Below are positions 14,750 to 23,817 of a stretch of 39,539 nt of DNA, piece by piece. How positions within the stretch are numbered: the stretch's first letter is position 1; the number at the start of each line of letters is the position of its first letter. Under the pieces are notes generated by a model. That model worked only from the letters and a program-made list of their open reading frames with translations. It was not told the origin of the DNA and searched no databases. This stretch comes from Thermithiobacillus tepidarius DSM 3134. GTDB taxonomy: Bacteria; Pseudomonadota; Gammaproteobacteria; Acidithiobacillales; Thermithiobacillaceae. A program made the translations under genes and the position numbers. Location: NCBI RefSeq assembly GCF_000423825.1, contig NZ_AUIS01000026.1:1-39539 (forward strand), read 5' to 3'.

Positions 14750-15382
14750 TCAGCGGGCGGGGCGCGCGGTGCGGACCAGTTCGTCCACGATGCCCAGCAT
14801 GCGCACGTTGTCGCCATTGGTGTAGGCGGGCGAGGTCCGGTACTGGCCGGCCACGACCATGCTCGGCACGCCGGTGATGCCATAGGCTTCGGTCAGCTGG
14901 CGGGCGCGATTGACGCGGGTCTGCACCGTAAAGGAGTTCATGGTCGCCTCGAACTTCTTGGGATCCAGGCCCACCTTGGCGGCGGCCTTCAGCAAGGTGT
15001 CGGAATTGCGCCAGTCCTGCCCTTCCTTGTGAATGGCGTTGAACAGCGCCTCCCGATAGGGCCATTCCTTGCCCAGCACCTGGGCGGCATAGAAGGCGCG
15101 GGCCAGGGGCTCGGAGTTGGGGCTGGCCACCACCGGCAGGGCTACGAAGTTCACCTTGCCGCGGTTCTTGGCGATCCAGGCCTTCAGCGCCGGCTCCAAC
15201 TCGTAGCAATGGGGGCAGCTGAAGGAAAAGACCTCCACCACTTCCACGCCGCGGCGGCTGTCGGCCGGCACCGGCCGGTCCAGGGGCGCGTAGTCGGTGC
15301 CGGCGGTCAGGGCGCTGGCCAAAAGCGGCGTGCTGAGAAACAGAAGCAGCAGGATGCGGCTGAAAGCTTTGCTCAAAGTCAT
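14750..15382 (-). CDS. dsbA: Thiol:disulfide interchange protein DsbA
   Basis: A 210-residue periplasmic oxidase that donates disulfides to folding secreted proteins. A signal peptide (ILLLLFLSTPLLASALT) is followed by a thioredoxin fold with active site CPHC at Cys56 and Cys59, and the cis-proline loop TGVPSM. Length and the FSCPHCYE context match DsbA of the beta/gamma type. GAGGAAGG just before the ATG at 15382 is a strong ribosome site. In a cell using System II cytochrome c assembly, DsbA oxidation of CxxCH thiols must be balanced by reduction before heme attachment; no such reductase gene is seen in the window. Confidence 0.95.
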   Translation of the reverse strand: MTLSKAFSRILLLLFLSTPLLASALTAGTDYAPLDRPVPADSRRGVEVVEVFSFSCPHCYELEPALKAWIAKNRGKVNFVALPVVASPNSEPLARAFYAAQVLGKEWPYREALFNAIHKEGQDWRNSDTLLKAAAKVGLDPKKFEATMNSFTVQTRVNRARQLTEAYGITGVPSMVVAGQYRTSPAYTNGDNVRMLGIVDELVRTARPAR

Positions 15383-15516
15383 TTGCCTTCCTCAAATCGG
15401 TGCGCCGGGCGGCGGTTGCCGCCGGCGCAGAAACGGGTGAATGCCGAAGCGGGCGTCGGGTGACCCGCTAATCTTAGCAAACGCACCGGCCAGGAAAAGT
15501 GTTGACCCGATGGGCG

Positions 15517-15541
15517 AAAAAAAACCGGGCAGAGCCCGGTT
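15517..15541 (-). terminator. Intrinsic terminator of the RNA helicase gene
   Basis: On the minus strand AACCGGGC (15541-15534) pairs with GCCCGGTT (15530-15523) around a 3-base loop, followed by an uninterrupted T run. It lies just after the helicase stop codon. Confidence 0.9.
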
Positions 15542-15548
15542 TTCGTTT

Positions 15549-16937
15549 TCAGCCGAAACGGCGCCGATAACCGCCTTCGCTGCGCGCGGGGCGGGCATCG
15601 CCGAACTCCCGGCGTTTGCCAGGACCGGCGCCATCGCCGCGCTGCTGCGGGCGGGCGGCGCGCTCGCTCTGGCTGTGGGCCGCATAGCCGCCGTGACGCC
15701 GCTCGCTTTGGCCGCGCGCCGCTTCGCCATGGCGCGGGCGGTTGTTGCCGCTGGGGCGGCGCGGGCCGCCGTCGCTGCGGCCGCCCATGCGCGGTTCCGG
15801 CCGCTTGGGTTCGAGGCCGGGAATGACTGCGCGGGCCAGCTTCTGGCCGGTGAAGCGCTCGATGCGGGTCAGGTGATGCCAGTCCTGCGGGCCGGTGAGC
15901 GACACCGCCACGCCGAAGGCGCCGCCGCGGCCGGTGCGGCCGATGCGGTGCACGTAGTCCTCGGCCACCATGGGCAGGTCGAAGTTGATCACGTGGCTGA
16001 TGCCCTGGATGTCCAGGCCGCGGGCCGCCACGTCGGTGGCGACCAGCACGCGCACGTCGCCGCGGCGCATGCGCTGCACGGTGCGGTTGCGCGCTGACTG
16101 GCGCATGTCGCCGTGCAGGGCGGCCGTGGCGTGGCCCTGGTCGGCCAGGTCCATGGCCAGGTTGTCGGCGGCGGCCTTGGTGGCGGTGAAGATGATCGCC
16201 TGGGTCACGTCCGCCTGGTCCAGCAGGTGCTCCAGCAGGCGGCGCTTGTGCTCGACGTTGTCGGCGATGTGGACGCGCTGCTCGATGTTGTCGTGCTTTT
16301 CCTGCACGCCGGCGACCTGGATGCGCACGGGATCGCGGAGCATGCGCGCGGCCAGGCGGGCAATGCTGCCTTCCAGGGTGGCGGAAAAGAGCAGGGTCTG
16401 GCGGTTGGCCGGCGTGGCGGCGGCGATCTGCTCCACCGGCTCGATGAAGCCCATGTCCAGCATGCGGTCGGCTTCGTCGAGGACCAGCAGCTCCAGGCGC
16501 GAGAAATCCACACGCTTGCGCTGCATGTGGTCGATCAGGCGGCCGGGCGTGGCGACCAGCAGGTCGAGCGGCTGCGCCAGCAGGCGCTCCTGCGCCGGAT
16601 AGGGCACGCCGCCGACGATGGCGCCGACGCGCAGCTTGGTAAAGCGGGCATAACGCTTGATGGCGTCCTGCACCTGGGTGGCCAGCTCGCGGGTCGGCGT
16701 CAGCACCAGCACGCGCGGGCCGCGGCCCTTGACGGGGGCCGGGCTTTGCAGCCGCTGCAGGGCGGGCAGCACAAAGGCGGCCGTCTTGCCGGTGCCGGTC
16801 TGGGCCGAGGCCATCAGGTCACGGCCTTCCAGGGCGACGGGGATGGCCTGGCGCTGGATTTCCGTGGGATTGGTGTAGCCGCTGGCCTCGATGGCGCGCA
16901 GCAGGGGTTCGGCAAGTTGCAATTCTTGAAAAGACAT
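15549..16937 (-). CDS. rhlE: DEAD-box ATP-dependent RNA helicase, RhlE type
   Basis: A 462-residue RNA helicase involved in RNA remodelling, ribosome assembly or RNA decay. Conserved motifs in order: Q motif (YTNPTEIQRQAIP), I (AQTGTGKT), Ia (PTRELA), Ib (TPGR), II (DEAD), III (SAT), IV (IIFTATK), V (ATDVAARGLD) and VI (HRIGRTGR). After about residue 370 comes a low-complexity tail rich in Arg, Gly, Pro and Ser, expected to be disordered and RNA-binding. The ATG at 16937 has GGGAGAG about 9 bases upstream. A leader of some 200 bases precedes it, as is common for autoregulated RNA helicase genes. RhlE versus another branch is judged by motif style. Confidence 0.92.
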   Translation of the reverse strand: MSFQELQLAEPLLRAIEASGYTNPTEIQRQAIPVALEGRDLMASAQTGTGKTAAFVLPALQRLQSPAPVKGRGPRVLVLTPTRELATQVQDAIKRYARFTKLRVGAIVGGVPYPAQERLLAQPLDLLVATPGRLIDHMQRKRVDFSRLELLVLDEADRMLDMGFIEPVEQIAAATPANRQTLLFSATLEGSIARLAARMLRDPVRIQVAGVQEKHDNIEQRVHIADNVEHKRRLLEHLLDQADVTQAIIFTATKAAADNLAMDLADQGHATAALHGDMRQSARNRTVQRMRRGDVRVLVATDVAARGLDIQGISHVINFDLPMVAEDYVHRIGRTGRGGAFGVAVSLTGPQDWHHLTRIERFTGQKLARAVIPGLEPKRPEPRMGGRSDGGPRRPSGNNRPRHGEAARGQSERRHGGYAAHSQSERAARPQQRGDGAGPGKRREFGDARPARSEGGYRRRFG

Positions 16938-17161
16938 AAAAGTACGCTCTCCCGCCTGGCAAGGGTGGGACATGGGGCGGGCATTGCCCGCGCGGGTGGA
17001 CCTGTGGCTAAGCTGTGCTTCGGCTGGAAAGGCCGCAGAGGCCGTGGGACAGCCAGGTTCCTGATCAACGTCACTAACCCAGGAAGCCTGCCTTGCATCG
17101 AGAGAGGGTCGGACGCGCATGTACCTATCTAAGGTGCGGGCACTATACCCGATGCGCCGGG

Positions 17162-17178
17162 AAAAAGCCAGGGCTTTT
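17162..17178 (-). terminator. Weak terminator after the SPOR gene
   Basis: On the minus strand AAAAGC (17178-17173) pairs with GCTTTT around a CCTG loop and continues into a T run. The stem is only 6 bp and mostly A-T, so read-through toward the helicase gene is likely. Confidence 0.4.
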
Positions 17179-17201
17179 GGCCGCGTTGGCGTCGCGGCGC
17201 C

Positions 17202-18074
17202 CTAGCGGGTCTTGATCACCATGATCCGGGCACCGCTGCCCTGTGCCCTGCGCACGGCCCGCTGTGCCTCGTCCGCCTTGTAGTAAGGGCCGCTGCGGAC
17301 CCGGTACCACTTGCCCTGGCCGGGGATGTCCACGGGCTGGATCTTGGTTTCCAGGCCCAGCAGGGCCAGCTTCGCGCTGACGGCTTCGGCTTCCTTGGGG
17401 CTGCGGTAGGCTCCCGCCTGGATGATGAAGTATTCGCCGGGCGCGAGTTGGGCGGTAGGGGTCGGGGCCTTGAGGGGCGCCGCGCCTTCCGCCGCATCGT
17501 TGGTGCCGCCGGCCAGTTCCGGCAGAAGGGGCGGCGGCGGGGGCGCGGTGTCGAGGGCATCGGCGGGTACCTCGACTTCCATGTTCGGCAACAGGTTGTA
17601 GAACTCGTACTGCGGCGTGGCCGGTTCCTGCGCCTCCTTCTTGGCGGCCGGCTTGTCCGCCTTGGGCGAGCGGGCGGCGGCGGTCGGCTGGTCCGGTGCG
17701 CCGGCGCCTGCTTCCGGCTGCTTCAGTGCCGGCGGCGGCAACGGCTGCTCCAGCAGAGCCTGCACGTCCTTGTCCGGGTGCTTGGGCGCTTCCTTCCGGG
17801 GCGCGGGCCGTGCTGCCTTTTCGCTTTGGTCGGACAGTGCGATGGCAGGCGGCTGCTCGGCCACGCGCAGGTCGGGGCCGGGCTCCTCCTCCCGGCCGCC
17901 GAGGTACACCAGGAAGGCAATGAAAAGACCGGCCGTCAGGCCGGCCGCCAGCCAGAGCAGACCGGGCGTACTGCCGCCGCTGCCTTTGCCGCCCTTGCCG
18001 CCGCCGCGCTTGGCCGCGGGTCGGCGCGGCGGGCTGGGACGCGAGCGGCTGGTCTGGCTTTTGTAGTCGCGCAT
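17202..18074 (-). CDS. SPOR-domain protein (FtsN/DedD-like)
   Basis: A 290-residue bitopic membrane protein. A short basic cytoplasmic end (RDYKSQTSRSRP, then a Gly/Lys stretch) leads to one membrane span (LLWLAAGLTAGLFIAFLVYL, about 39-58), a long Pro/Ala/Lys-rich periplasmic linker (about 60-210) and a C-terminal SPOR domain (YFIIQAGAYRSPKEA to RIMVIKTR). SPOR domains bind denuded septal peptidoglycan. Layout and N-terminus resemble FtsN, the late division activator, but assignment between FtsN and other SPOR proteins cannot be made without a search. The gene starts 6 bases after the argS stop, so the pair is co-transcribed, a common arrangement in proteobacteria. Confidence 0.85.
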   Translation of the reverse strand: MRDYKSQTSRSRPSPPRRPAAKRGGGKGGKGSGGSTPGLLWLAAGLTAGLFIAFLVYLGGREEEPGPDLRVAEQPPAIALSDQSEKAARPAPRKEAPKHPDKDVQALLEQPLPPPALKQPEAGAGAPDQPTAAARSPKADKPAAKKEAQEPATPQYEFYNLLPNMEVEVPADALDTAPPPPPLLPELAGGTNDAAEGAAPLKAPTPTAQLAPGEYFIIQAGAYRSPKEAEAVSAKLALLGLETKIQPVDIPGQGKWYRVRSGPYYKADEAQRAVRRAQGSGARIMVIKTR

Positions 18075-18080
18075 GCGGGA

Positions 18081-19826
18081 TTACATCTGTTCGGGTGCGC
18101 TGACGCCCAGCAGGGCCAAACCGCTGGCAAGCACGTAGGCGATGGCGCGGATCAGCGCCAGGCGGGCGGTCCGCAGGGCTTCGTCTTCGAGCAGGAAGCG
18201 GCTGGCGTTGTAATAAGTGTGGAACTCGCTGGCCAGTTCCTTCAGGTAGAAGGCGATCTGGTGCGGTTCGCGCTCCAAGGCGGCCTGGGCCACGGTTTCC
18301 GGAAAGCGCGCCAGGATGTCGGCCAGGTTGATCTCGTAATCGCTGTCCAGCGGCGCGAGATCCGCCTGCGCCCACTGCGGCAGAGCGTAGCCGCGCTCCA
18401 ATGCCTGGCGGAACACGCTGTGGATGCGGGCGTGGGCGTACTGGATGTAGAACACCGGGTTTTCCTCGGACTGGCTCTTGGCCAGCTCCAGGTCGAAGTC
18501 CAGATGCTGGTCGGCGCGGCGCAGCACGTAGAAGAAGCGGGCGGCGTCGTTGCCCACCTCCTGGCGCAGCTCGCGCAGGGTGACGAACTCGCCGGCGCGG
18601 GTGGACATGGACACCTTTTCCTGGCCGCGGTAGAGGATGGCGAACTGCACCAGCAGCACTTCCAGGCGCGCCGGATCCAGGCCGAGGGCCTGCAGGGCCG
18701 CCTTCACCCGCGGCACATAGCCGTGGTGGTCCGCGCCCCACATGTCGATGACATGCTCGATGCCGCGCGCGAACTTGTCGGCGTGGTAGGCGATGTCGGA
18801 GGCGAAGTAGGTGTAGGCGCCGTTCTCGCGCCGCACCACGCGGTCCTTGTCGTCGCCGAAGGCGGTGGAGCGGAACCACAGGGCACCCTCCTTTTCGTAC
18901 AGGTGCCCCGCCGCCTGCAACTGATCGATGGTCTCCTGCACCAGCCCGCGCTCCATCAGGCTGCGCTCCGAGAACCAGGTGTCGTAGGTGACGCCGAACT
19001 CGGCCAGATCGTCGCGGATGTCGTCGAGGATGTCGTCGAGGCCGGCGGCGTGAACGATGGCGAAGTTCTCGGCGCCGAGCAGCTCGCGGGCGCGCGCGAT
19101 CAAGGCGTCCAGGTATTCCTCCGGCTGCGCCGCCGGATCGGGCAGGCCGGCCAGGGCGGCGGCATCCGCCCGGAAGCGCTCGCCGTGCGCCGCCTGCAGA
19201 TCGGCTGCGATGGCGCGCACGTAGTCGCCCTGATAGGCATTGGGCGGGAAGGGGTAGGCCACGCCCAGGGCTTCCAGGTAGCGCAGCCACACGCTCACGG
19301 CCAGGATGTCCATCTGCCGGCCGGCATCGTTGACGTAGTACTCGCGGTGCACGCGGAAGCCGGCGAAATCCAGGAGGTTGGCCAGGCTGGCGCCGTAGGC
19401 GGCGCCGCGGCCATGGCCCACGTGCAGGGGGCCGGTGGGGTTGGCGGAGACGAACTCCAGCTGTACGTGGCGACCGGCGCCGATGTCGCTGCGGCCGAAG
19501 CCGGCGGGATCGCGCAGCGCCTGGCGCACTACCTCCTGGAAGGCGGCCGGGGTCAGGAAGAAGTTGATGAAGCCGGGTCCGGCGATCTCCACCTTGTCCA
19601 CCCAGGGCGAGGCCGGCAGGGCGGCGGCGAGGGCCTCGGCCAGCTCGCGCGGCTTGCGCCCGGCGGCCTTGGCCAAGACCAGGGCGAGGTTGCTGGCGAA
19701 GTGGCCGTGCGACCGCTGCTTGGGACGATCCAGCTGGATCCTGGCGGACAGGCCCTCGTCGAGGAGGCCTTGGGTCTGGAGCTGACGGACGGCGGTCTGG
19801 AGTAGTTCGCTGAGCAGGGTCTTCAC
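18081..19826 (-). CDS. argS: Arginyl-tRNA synthetase
   Basis: A 581-residue class I synthetase that charges tRNA-Arg. The N-terminal Add1 domain is followed by the HIGH-type motif, here [11 protein letters not shown] (about residue 127), then the catalytic core and the KMSKS equivalent ([10 protein letters not shown]), degenerate as is normal for ArgRS. The C-terminal DALR anticodon-binding domain ends [11 protein letters not shown]. Length matches the family (about 577). The start is a GTG at 19826 with a weak ribosome site. It lies 75 bases after priA on the same strand, and the SPOR gene follows directly. Confidence 0.96.
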   Translation of the reverse strand: MKTLLSELLQTAVRQLQTQGLLDEGLSARIQLDRPKQRSHGHFASNLALVLAKAAGRKPRELAEALAAALPASPWVDKVEIAGPGFINFFLTPAAFQEVVRQALRDPAGFGRSDIGAGRHVQLEFVSANPTGPLHVGHGRGAAYGASLANLLDFAGFRVHREYYVNDAGRQMDILAVSVWLRYLEALGVAYPFPPNAYQGDYVRAIAADLQAAHGERFRADAAALAGLPDPAAQPEEYLDALIARARELLGAENFAIVHAAGLDDILDDIRDDLAEFGVTYDTWFSERSLMERGLVQETIDQLQAAGHLYEKEGALWFRSTAFGDDKDRVVRRENGAYTYFASDIAYHADKFARGIEHVIDMWGADHHGYVPRVKAALQALGLDPARLEVLLVQFAILYRGQEKVSMSTRAGEFVTLRELRQEVGNDAARFFYVLRRADQHLDFDLELAKSQSEENPVFYIQYAHARIHSVFRQALERGYALPQWAQADLAPLDSDYEINLADILARFPETVAQAALEREPHQIAFYLKELASEFHTYYNASRFLLEDEALRTARLALIRAIAYVLASGLALLGVSAPEQM

Positions 19827-19901
19827 TGGGGTTCTCGCAAGTCGGTTTTAGGGTGGAAGTTTAATGCAATCCGCGGGCAGGGGGAATGCGGCCGGCCGGC
19901 T

Positions 19902-22109
19902 TTACAGCAGGTCGAGCGGATCCACGTCCAGCGACCAGCGCACCCGCCTGGCGGCAGGCAGCTTCTCCACCTCGGGCATCCAGGGGCCGAGGGCGTGGGC
20001 CATGAGCTCGCGGCGCGGTGCCTGCAGCCAGAGCTGCGCCCGGTAGCGGCCGGCACGGCGCTCCACCGGCGCGGGGAAGGGGCCGTGCACGCTCAGGGCC
20101 GGGTGGTGCAGGCAGGCGGCGGCTTCCTGCAGGAAGTGCAGGGCCAGCCCGGGCTGGTGGGCTTCGGCGTGGAGCAGGGCCAGGCAGGTGTAGGGCGGCA
20201 GGCCGGCGGCGCGGCGCTCCTCCAGCAGGATCGTGGCGTAGCCGCCGTAGTCCAGGCGGCGCAGGGCCTGCATGAGCGGATGCTCCGGGTGGTGGGTCTG
20301 GATCAGCACCCGGCCCGGCTTTTCCGCCCGGCCGGCGCGTCCGGCCACCTGGACGACCATGGCCAGGAGCCGCTCCTGGCCGCGGAAGTCGTTGCTGAAA
20401 AGGCCCTGGTCGGCGTTGACGATGCCCACCAGGGTGACATCCGGAAAATGGTGGCCCTTGGCCAGCATCTGCGTGCCCACCAGAATCTGCGGCGTGCCGC
20501 GCTGCACCGTCGCCAGGGCTGCCTCCAACGCGCCCTTGCGCCGCACCGCGTCGCGATCGATGCGCTGCACCGGGAAGTTCGCCAGCTCCGGCTGCGCGCG
20601 CAGGGCGCTTTCCACCTGCTCGGTGCCCTGGCCGACGGGGATGAGCTGCGGACTGCCGCACAGGGCGTTGCCGCACTGCTCGGGGATGCGCTGTTCGGCG
20701 CCGCAGTGATGGCAGCGCAGCCGGCGGGCGCCTTGGTGCAGGGTCAGCGGCACGCTGCAGCGCCTGCAGTAGGCCACCCAGCCGCATTCGTGGCAGAGGA
20801 TGGCGGGAGCGAAGCCGCGGCGATTGATGAAGAGCAGCACCTGCTCGCCGCGTGCCAGGGTGTCGTGCACGGCCTGCAGCAGGGGTGCGGACAGGCCGCC
20901 CTGCAGCGGCTGGCGGCGCAGATCGACGAGCTCCACCGTCGGCAGAGCGGCGCCGCCGGCGCGCTGCGGCAGAGTCAGGTGACGATAGCGGCCCTGCTGC
21001 ACGTTGTGGAGGCTTTCCAGGGACGGCGTGGCCGAGCCGAGCACCACCGGAATGTCCTCGAAGCGCGCCCGCGCCACGGCCAGATCGCGCGCGGAGTAGC
21101 GGAAGCCTTCCTGCTGCTTGAGGGAGGCATCGTGTTCCTCGTCCACGATCAGGATGCCCGGGCGCGCCAGCGGGGTGAAGAGCGCCGAGCGCGTGCCCAC
21201 CAGGACGGCGATCTCGCCGCGCCGGGCCTGGCTCCAGACGGCCAGCCGCTGAGCGTCGGTCAGGCCCGAGTGCAGGGCCGCCACCCGCGCCGCCCCGAAG
21301 CGGTCGGCGAAGCGCTGCAAGAGCTGCGGCGTCAGGCTGATGTCGGGCACCAGCACTAAGGCCTGCTTGCCGGCCGCCAGCAGCGGTGCGATGGCTTCCA
21401 GATAGACCGCGGTCTTGCCGCTGCCGGTGATGCCGTCCAGGAGGTGCGCCGTGAAGCCGGGGACCGCGCCGATGGCCGCCACGGCGGCCGCCTGCGCCGA
21501 ATTCAGGGTCATGGGCGGCGGCGGGACCGGTGCCGTCGACGGCTGGCGGGGCGCGGTGCGGATCCAGCCGCGCTCGGCGCAGTGGGCCAGAAGGCTGCGC
21601 CAGCTCCGGCCCCAGGCCTGGGCCAAGTGTTCTTCCGCCACCGGCGCGGCGTGTTCGCGCAGGTAGGCGAGGGCCTGGCGCTGCTTGGGGGCGCGCTTGA
21701 GCCCGGTCGCGAGCTGTTCCTGGCCGGCCGCGCTCAGGGTCCAGGCCAGGGTCTCCGGCACCGGCGCGCCGCCCTTGCGCAGCAGGGTGGGCAGGGCGGT
21801 GGCCCAGACCTCGCCGACAGGATGGTGATAGTACTGGGCGGCGAAGGTCAGCAGCGCATGCAGGCTGTCGGGCAGCAGCGGCGCTTCGTCGAGCACTTCG
21901 CCGATGGGCTTCAGGCCGGCCTGCGGCGATGCCGGCCGATCCAGGCCGAGCACGATGCCGTAGCGTTGTCCCTTGCCGAAAGGCACGCGCACGCGCAGGC
22001 CTGTCCGCACCTGCTCTGCCGCCATGCCGGGTGCGGGCAGGTAGTGGAAAAATCGGCGCAGGGGCGCGAAGACCGCCACTCGGATCAGAAAGGGCTCAGA
22101 GGCGGGCAT
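19902..22109 (-). CDS. priA: Primosomal protein N' (replication restart helicase PriA)
   Basis: A 735-residue superfamily 2 helicase that recognises stalled forks and loads the replisome. An N-terminal 3'-end DNA-binding domain precedes the helicase core with Walker A GITGSGKTAVY, the DEEHD Walker B box, and VLGSATPS. Between the helicase lobes sits the zinc-binding insert with paired cysteines (CHECGWVAYCRRC, then CHHCG). Length matches E. coli PriA (732). The ATG at 22109 gives the family N-terminus; its ribosome site is weak, and the frame also stays open to an ATG at 22157. The region just upstream carries two DnaA boxes, which may matter for regulation. Confidence 0.95.
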   Translation of the reverse strand: MPASEPFLIRVAVFAPLRRFFHYLPAPGMAAEQVRTGLRVRVPFGKGQRYGIVLGLDRPASPQAGLKPIGEVLDEAPLLPDSLHALLTFAAQYYHHPVGEVWATALPTLLRKGGAPVPETLAWTLSAAGQEQLATGLKRAPKQRQALAYLREHAAPVAEEHLAQAWGRSWRSLLAHCAERGWIRTAPRQPSTAPVPPPPMTLNSAQAAAVAAIGAVPGFTAHLLDGITGSGKTAVYLEAIAPLLAAGKQALVLVPDISLTPQLLQRFADRFGAARVAALHSGLTDAQRLAVWSQARRGEIAVLVGTRSALFTPLARPGILIVDEEHDASLKQQEGFRYSARDLAVARARFEDIPVVLGSATPSLESLHNVQQGRYRHLTLPQRAGGAALPTVELVDLRRQPLQGGLSAPLLQAVHDTLARGEQVLLFINRRGFAPAILCHECGWVAYCRRCSVPLTLHQGARRLRCHHCGAEQRIPEQCGNALCGSPQLIPVGQGTEQVESALRAQPELANFPVQRIDRDAVRRKGALEAALATVQRGTPQILVGTQMLAKGHHFPDVTLVGIVNADQGLFSNDFRGQERLLAMVVQVAGRAGRAEKPGRVLIQTHHPEHPLMQALRRLDYGGYATILLEERRAAGLPPYTCLALLHAEAHQPGLALHFLQEAAACLHHPALSVHGPFPAPVERRAGRYRAQLWLQAPRRELMAHALGPWMPEVEKLPAARRVRWSLDVDPLDLL

Positions 22110-22170
22110 GCGGGATCCCGATGAAATAATTTCGTGCTGACAGGAACTTAATCCCATTGTTCACAAAATG

Positions 22171-22191
22171 TGTGGATAACTTTGTGGATAG
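22171..22191 (+). promoter_or_regulatory. DnaA-box pair 2, upstream of priA
   Basis: TGTGGATAA (22171-22179) is a perfect DnaA box. TGTGGATAG (22183-22191) differs at one position. Both have the same orientation and start 12 bases apart. Confidence 0.65.
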
Positions 22192-22356
22192 CAAAATCCG
22201 ACTCAGCCTAAAGTCTGATTCAGCAAAGCCTTGAGCTGCGTGCCAAAAAAGTAGGCGAAATTAAATTATTTTAAAAACAAAATCTTAAGTTTTTTCTTAT
22301 ATAGTGCTTGGACGAGTCGGTGCTCGGCCGGATAGTGTCAAAAAAATGACCAATGC

Positions 22357-22377
22357 TGTGCATAATTTTGTGGAGCA
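22357..22377 (+). promoter_or_regulatory. DnaA-box-like pair 3
   Basis: TGTGCATAA (22357-22365) fits the TTATNCACA consensus on the other strand. A degenerate second box, TGTGGAGCA, starts 12 bases later. The connecting TTTTG is as in the other two pairs. Confidence 0.5.
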
Positions 22378-22406
22378 CCGGAAAAAATCCAGTGCCGTCC
22401 GCCCCC

Positions 22407-23261
22407 TTAGGGCATGTGGAGCGCCGCCAGCATCCCCGCGAATACCGTCAAGCCGAACCAGTTGTTGTGCAGGAAAGCGCAGAAGCTCAGGGCTGGGTCG
22501 CGCGCGCGGATGAGCCATTGCTCGTAGCCGGCCAGCAGCGCGGCGAGCAGCAGACCCAGGTAAAAGGGCCAGGCAAGCTGAGCCAGATAGCCGGCCCAGG
22601 CCAAAAAAGCAAGGCTCAGGCCATGGAAAAGGGCGATCATGAGCCGGTCGAAGCGGCCGAAGAGGATGGCCGTCGATTTGACGCCGATCTTCACGTCGTC
22701 CGCCCGGTCGGCCATGGCGTAGGCGGTGTCGTAGGCCAGCACCCAACAGACGTTGGCGGCCAGCAGCACCCAGGCCAGCAGGGGCACCTGGCCGGTCTGG
22801 GCGGCGAAGGCCATGGGAATGCCCCAGCTGAAGGCCAGGCCGAGATAGGCTTGCGGCAGGTGAGTGAAGCGCTTGAACAGCGGGTAGGTGGCGGCCAGCA
22901 GCAGGGCGACCACCGCCAGACCGATGGTCAGCGGATCGAGGAAGAAGAGCAGCGTGGCCGACAGCCCGACCAGCACGGCAAAGAGGCCGAGCGCCTCGCG
23001 GGGCGTCACCCTGCCGCTGGCGAGCGGCCGGTCGCGGGTGCGGGCGACGTGGGCGTCGAAGCGGCGGTCCGAGTAATCGTTGATGACGCAGCCGGCCGAG
23101 CGCATCAAAAAGACGCCCAGGGTGAAGACCACGAGGAGATCCAGGCGCGGCCGGCCCTGGCCGGCCAGGAACAGCGCCCAATAGGTCGGCCACAGCAGGA
23201 GCAGGGTGCCGATGGGCCGGTGCGCCCGCATGAGCTGGAGGTAATCGCGCAGCTTGCTCAT
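22407..23261 (-). CDS. ubiA: 4-hydroxybenzoate octaprenyltransferase
   Basis: A 284-residue polytopic membrane enzyme that attaches the polyprenyl tail to 4-hydroxybenzoate in ubiquinone synthesis. The two Asp-rich magnesium/diphosphate-binding motifs are visible: NDYSDRRFD (about residues 61-69) and a second around DTAYAMADRADD (about 180-191). Several Leu-rich membrane spans and the AHRPIGTLLLLWPT N-terminal motif are typical of UbiA. Its ATG overlaps the ubiC stop codon (ATGA), so translation is coupled to the gene that makes its substrate. Length matches the family (about 290). Confidence 0.95.
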   Translation of the reverse strand: MSKLRDYLQLMRAHRPIGTLLLLWPTYWALFLAGQGRPRLDLLVVFTLGVFLMRSAGCVINDYSDRRFDAHVARTRDRPLASGRVTPREALGLFAVLVGLSATLLFFLDPLTIGLAVVALLLAATYPLFKRFTHLPQAYLGLAFSWGIPMAFAAQTGQVPLLAWVLLAANVCWVLAYDTAYAMADRADDVKIGVKSTAILFGRFDRLMIALFHGLSLAFLAWAGYLAQLAWPFYLGLLLAALLAGYEQWLIRARDPALSFCAFLHNNWFGLTVFAGMLAALHMP

Positions 23262-23812
23262 CGGCCTTTCCAGGCGGGCTGCCGCGGCTGTGGCAGATCC
23301 GGCAGCAGGACTTCGGTGATGAGCAGGCGATGGCCGTTCTGCCGCAGCACGGAACGGCGCGCCCACAGCTCCGGCCGCGCCGTCGTGTGGGGCAGGATGC
23401 AGTGCTCCAGACGGGCGACCGTGATTACGCCACGCCGGAGCTGGTGGCCGGGGCGGAACAACAGGTCGCCGATGGGCCGCTCGCCGCGGCGGAGCAGCGA
23501 ACGCAAGCCGCTGTGCAGGTGCTTCAGAGGGATCAGGGTCTGGGCATAGACCCAGGGCGCCTGCGTCCCGCAGCGCAGCAGGGTTTCGCGCAGCAGCACG
23601 CCCTCGCCGGTCCGCAGGCCGAGCAGGCGGCGCTCCTGGGGGCCCGGTTGGGTGCGGCGGTGGCGGATCACCTGGGCACGTACCGTTCCGCGGCAATGGC
23701 GGCGCAGGGCCGCGGTAAAGGAGCCGCGCTGCGCCAGCCAGCCGCGCAGCCGGCGGGGCGGGCGGGCGCGCTGCAGCGGCTTCCAGCGCGGGACGGGCGA
23801 GCCGAGGGACAT
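23258..23812 (-). CDS. ubiC: Chorismate lyase
   Basis: A 184-residue soluble enzyme that splits chorismate into 4-hydroxybenzoate and pyruvate, the first committed step of ubiquinone synthesis. The UbiC fold is recognised from WVYAQTLIPL (with the active-site Arg region upstream), the GERPIGDLLF motif and the ITEVLLPDLP end. An Arg-rich N-terminal 50 residues is less conserved. The ATG at 23812 lies 5 bases after the CopD-like gene stop and has no clear ribosome site, so it probably depends on coupled translation. The stop overlaps the ubiA start. Product and next enzyme are thus encoded in order. Confidence 0.9.
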   Translation of the reverse strand: MSLGSPVPRWKPLQRARPPRRLRGWLAQRGSFTAALRRHCRGTVRAQVIRHRRTQPGPQERRLLGLRTGEGVLLRETLLRCGTQAPWVYAQTLIPLKHLHSGLRSLLRRGERPIGDLLFRPGHQLRRGVITVARLEHCILPHTTARPELWARRSVLRQNGHRLLITEVLLPDLPQPRQPAWKGR

Positions 23813-23817
23813 GCGTT

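Larger units (their letters stand above)
22110..22406. other. AT-rich intergenic region between priA and ubiA
   Basis: About 297 bases with no gene. It holds two DnaA-box pairs flanking a strikingly AT-rich block (about 22256-22310, with runs such as TTAAATTATTTTAAAAAC). A TATATA-like block is present at 22299-22305, but no convincing -35 was found for either strand. Confidence 0.65.

Noticed and set aside
17448-19805. A very long plus-strand open frame opposite argS and the SPOR gene
   Set aside because: It is the antisense shadow of argS and the SPOR gene in GC-rich DNA. It lacks a ribosome site, its composition is dominated by Gly/Ala/Val/Arg/His, and no family is recognised.
22110-22406. 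Chromosomal origin oriC
   Set aside because: DnaA boxes and an AT-rich block are present, but dnaA, dnaN, gyrB, rpmH and mnmG are absent. It is reported only as origin-like.
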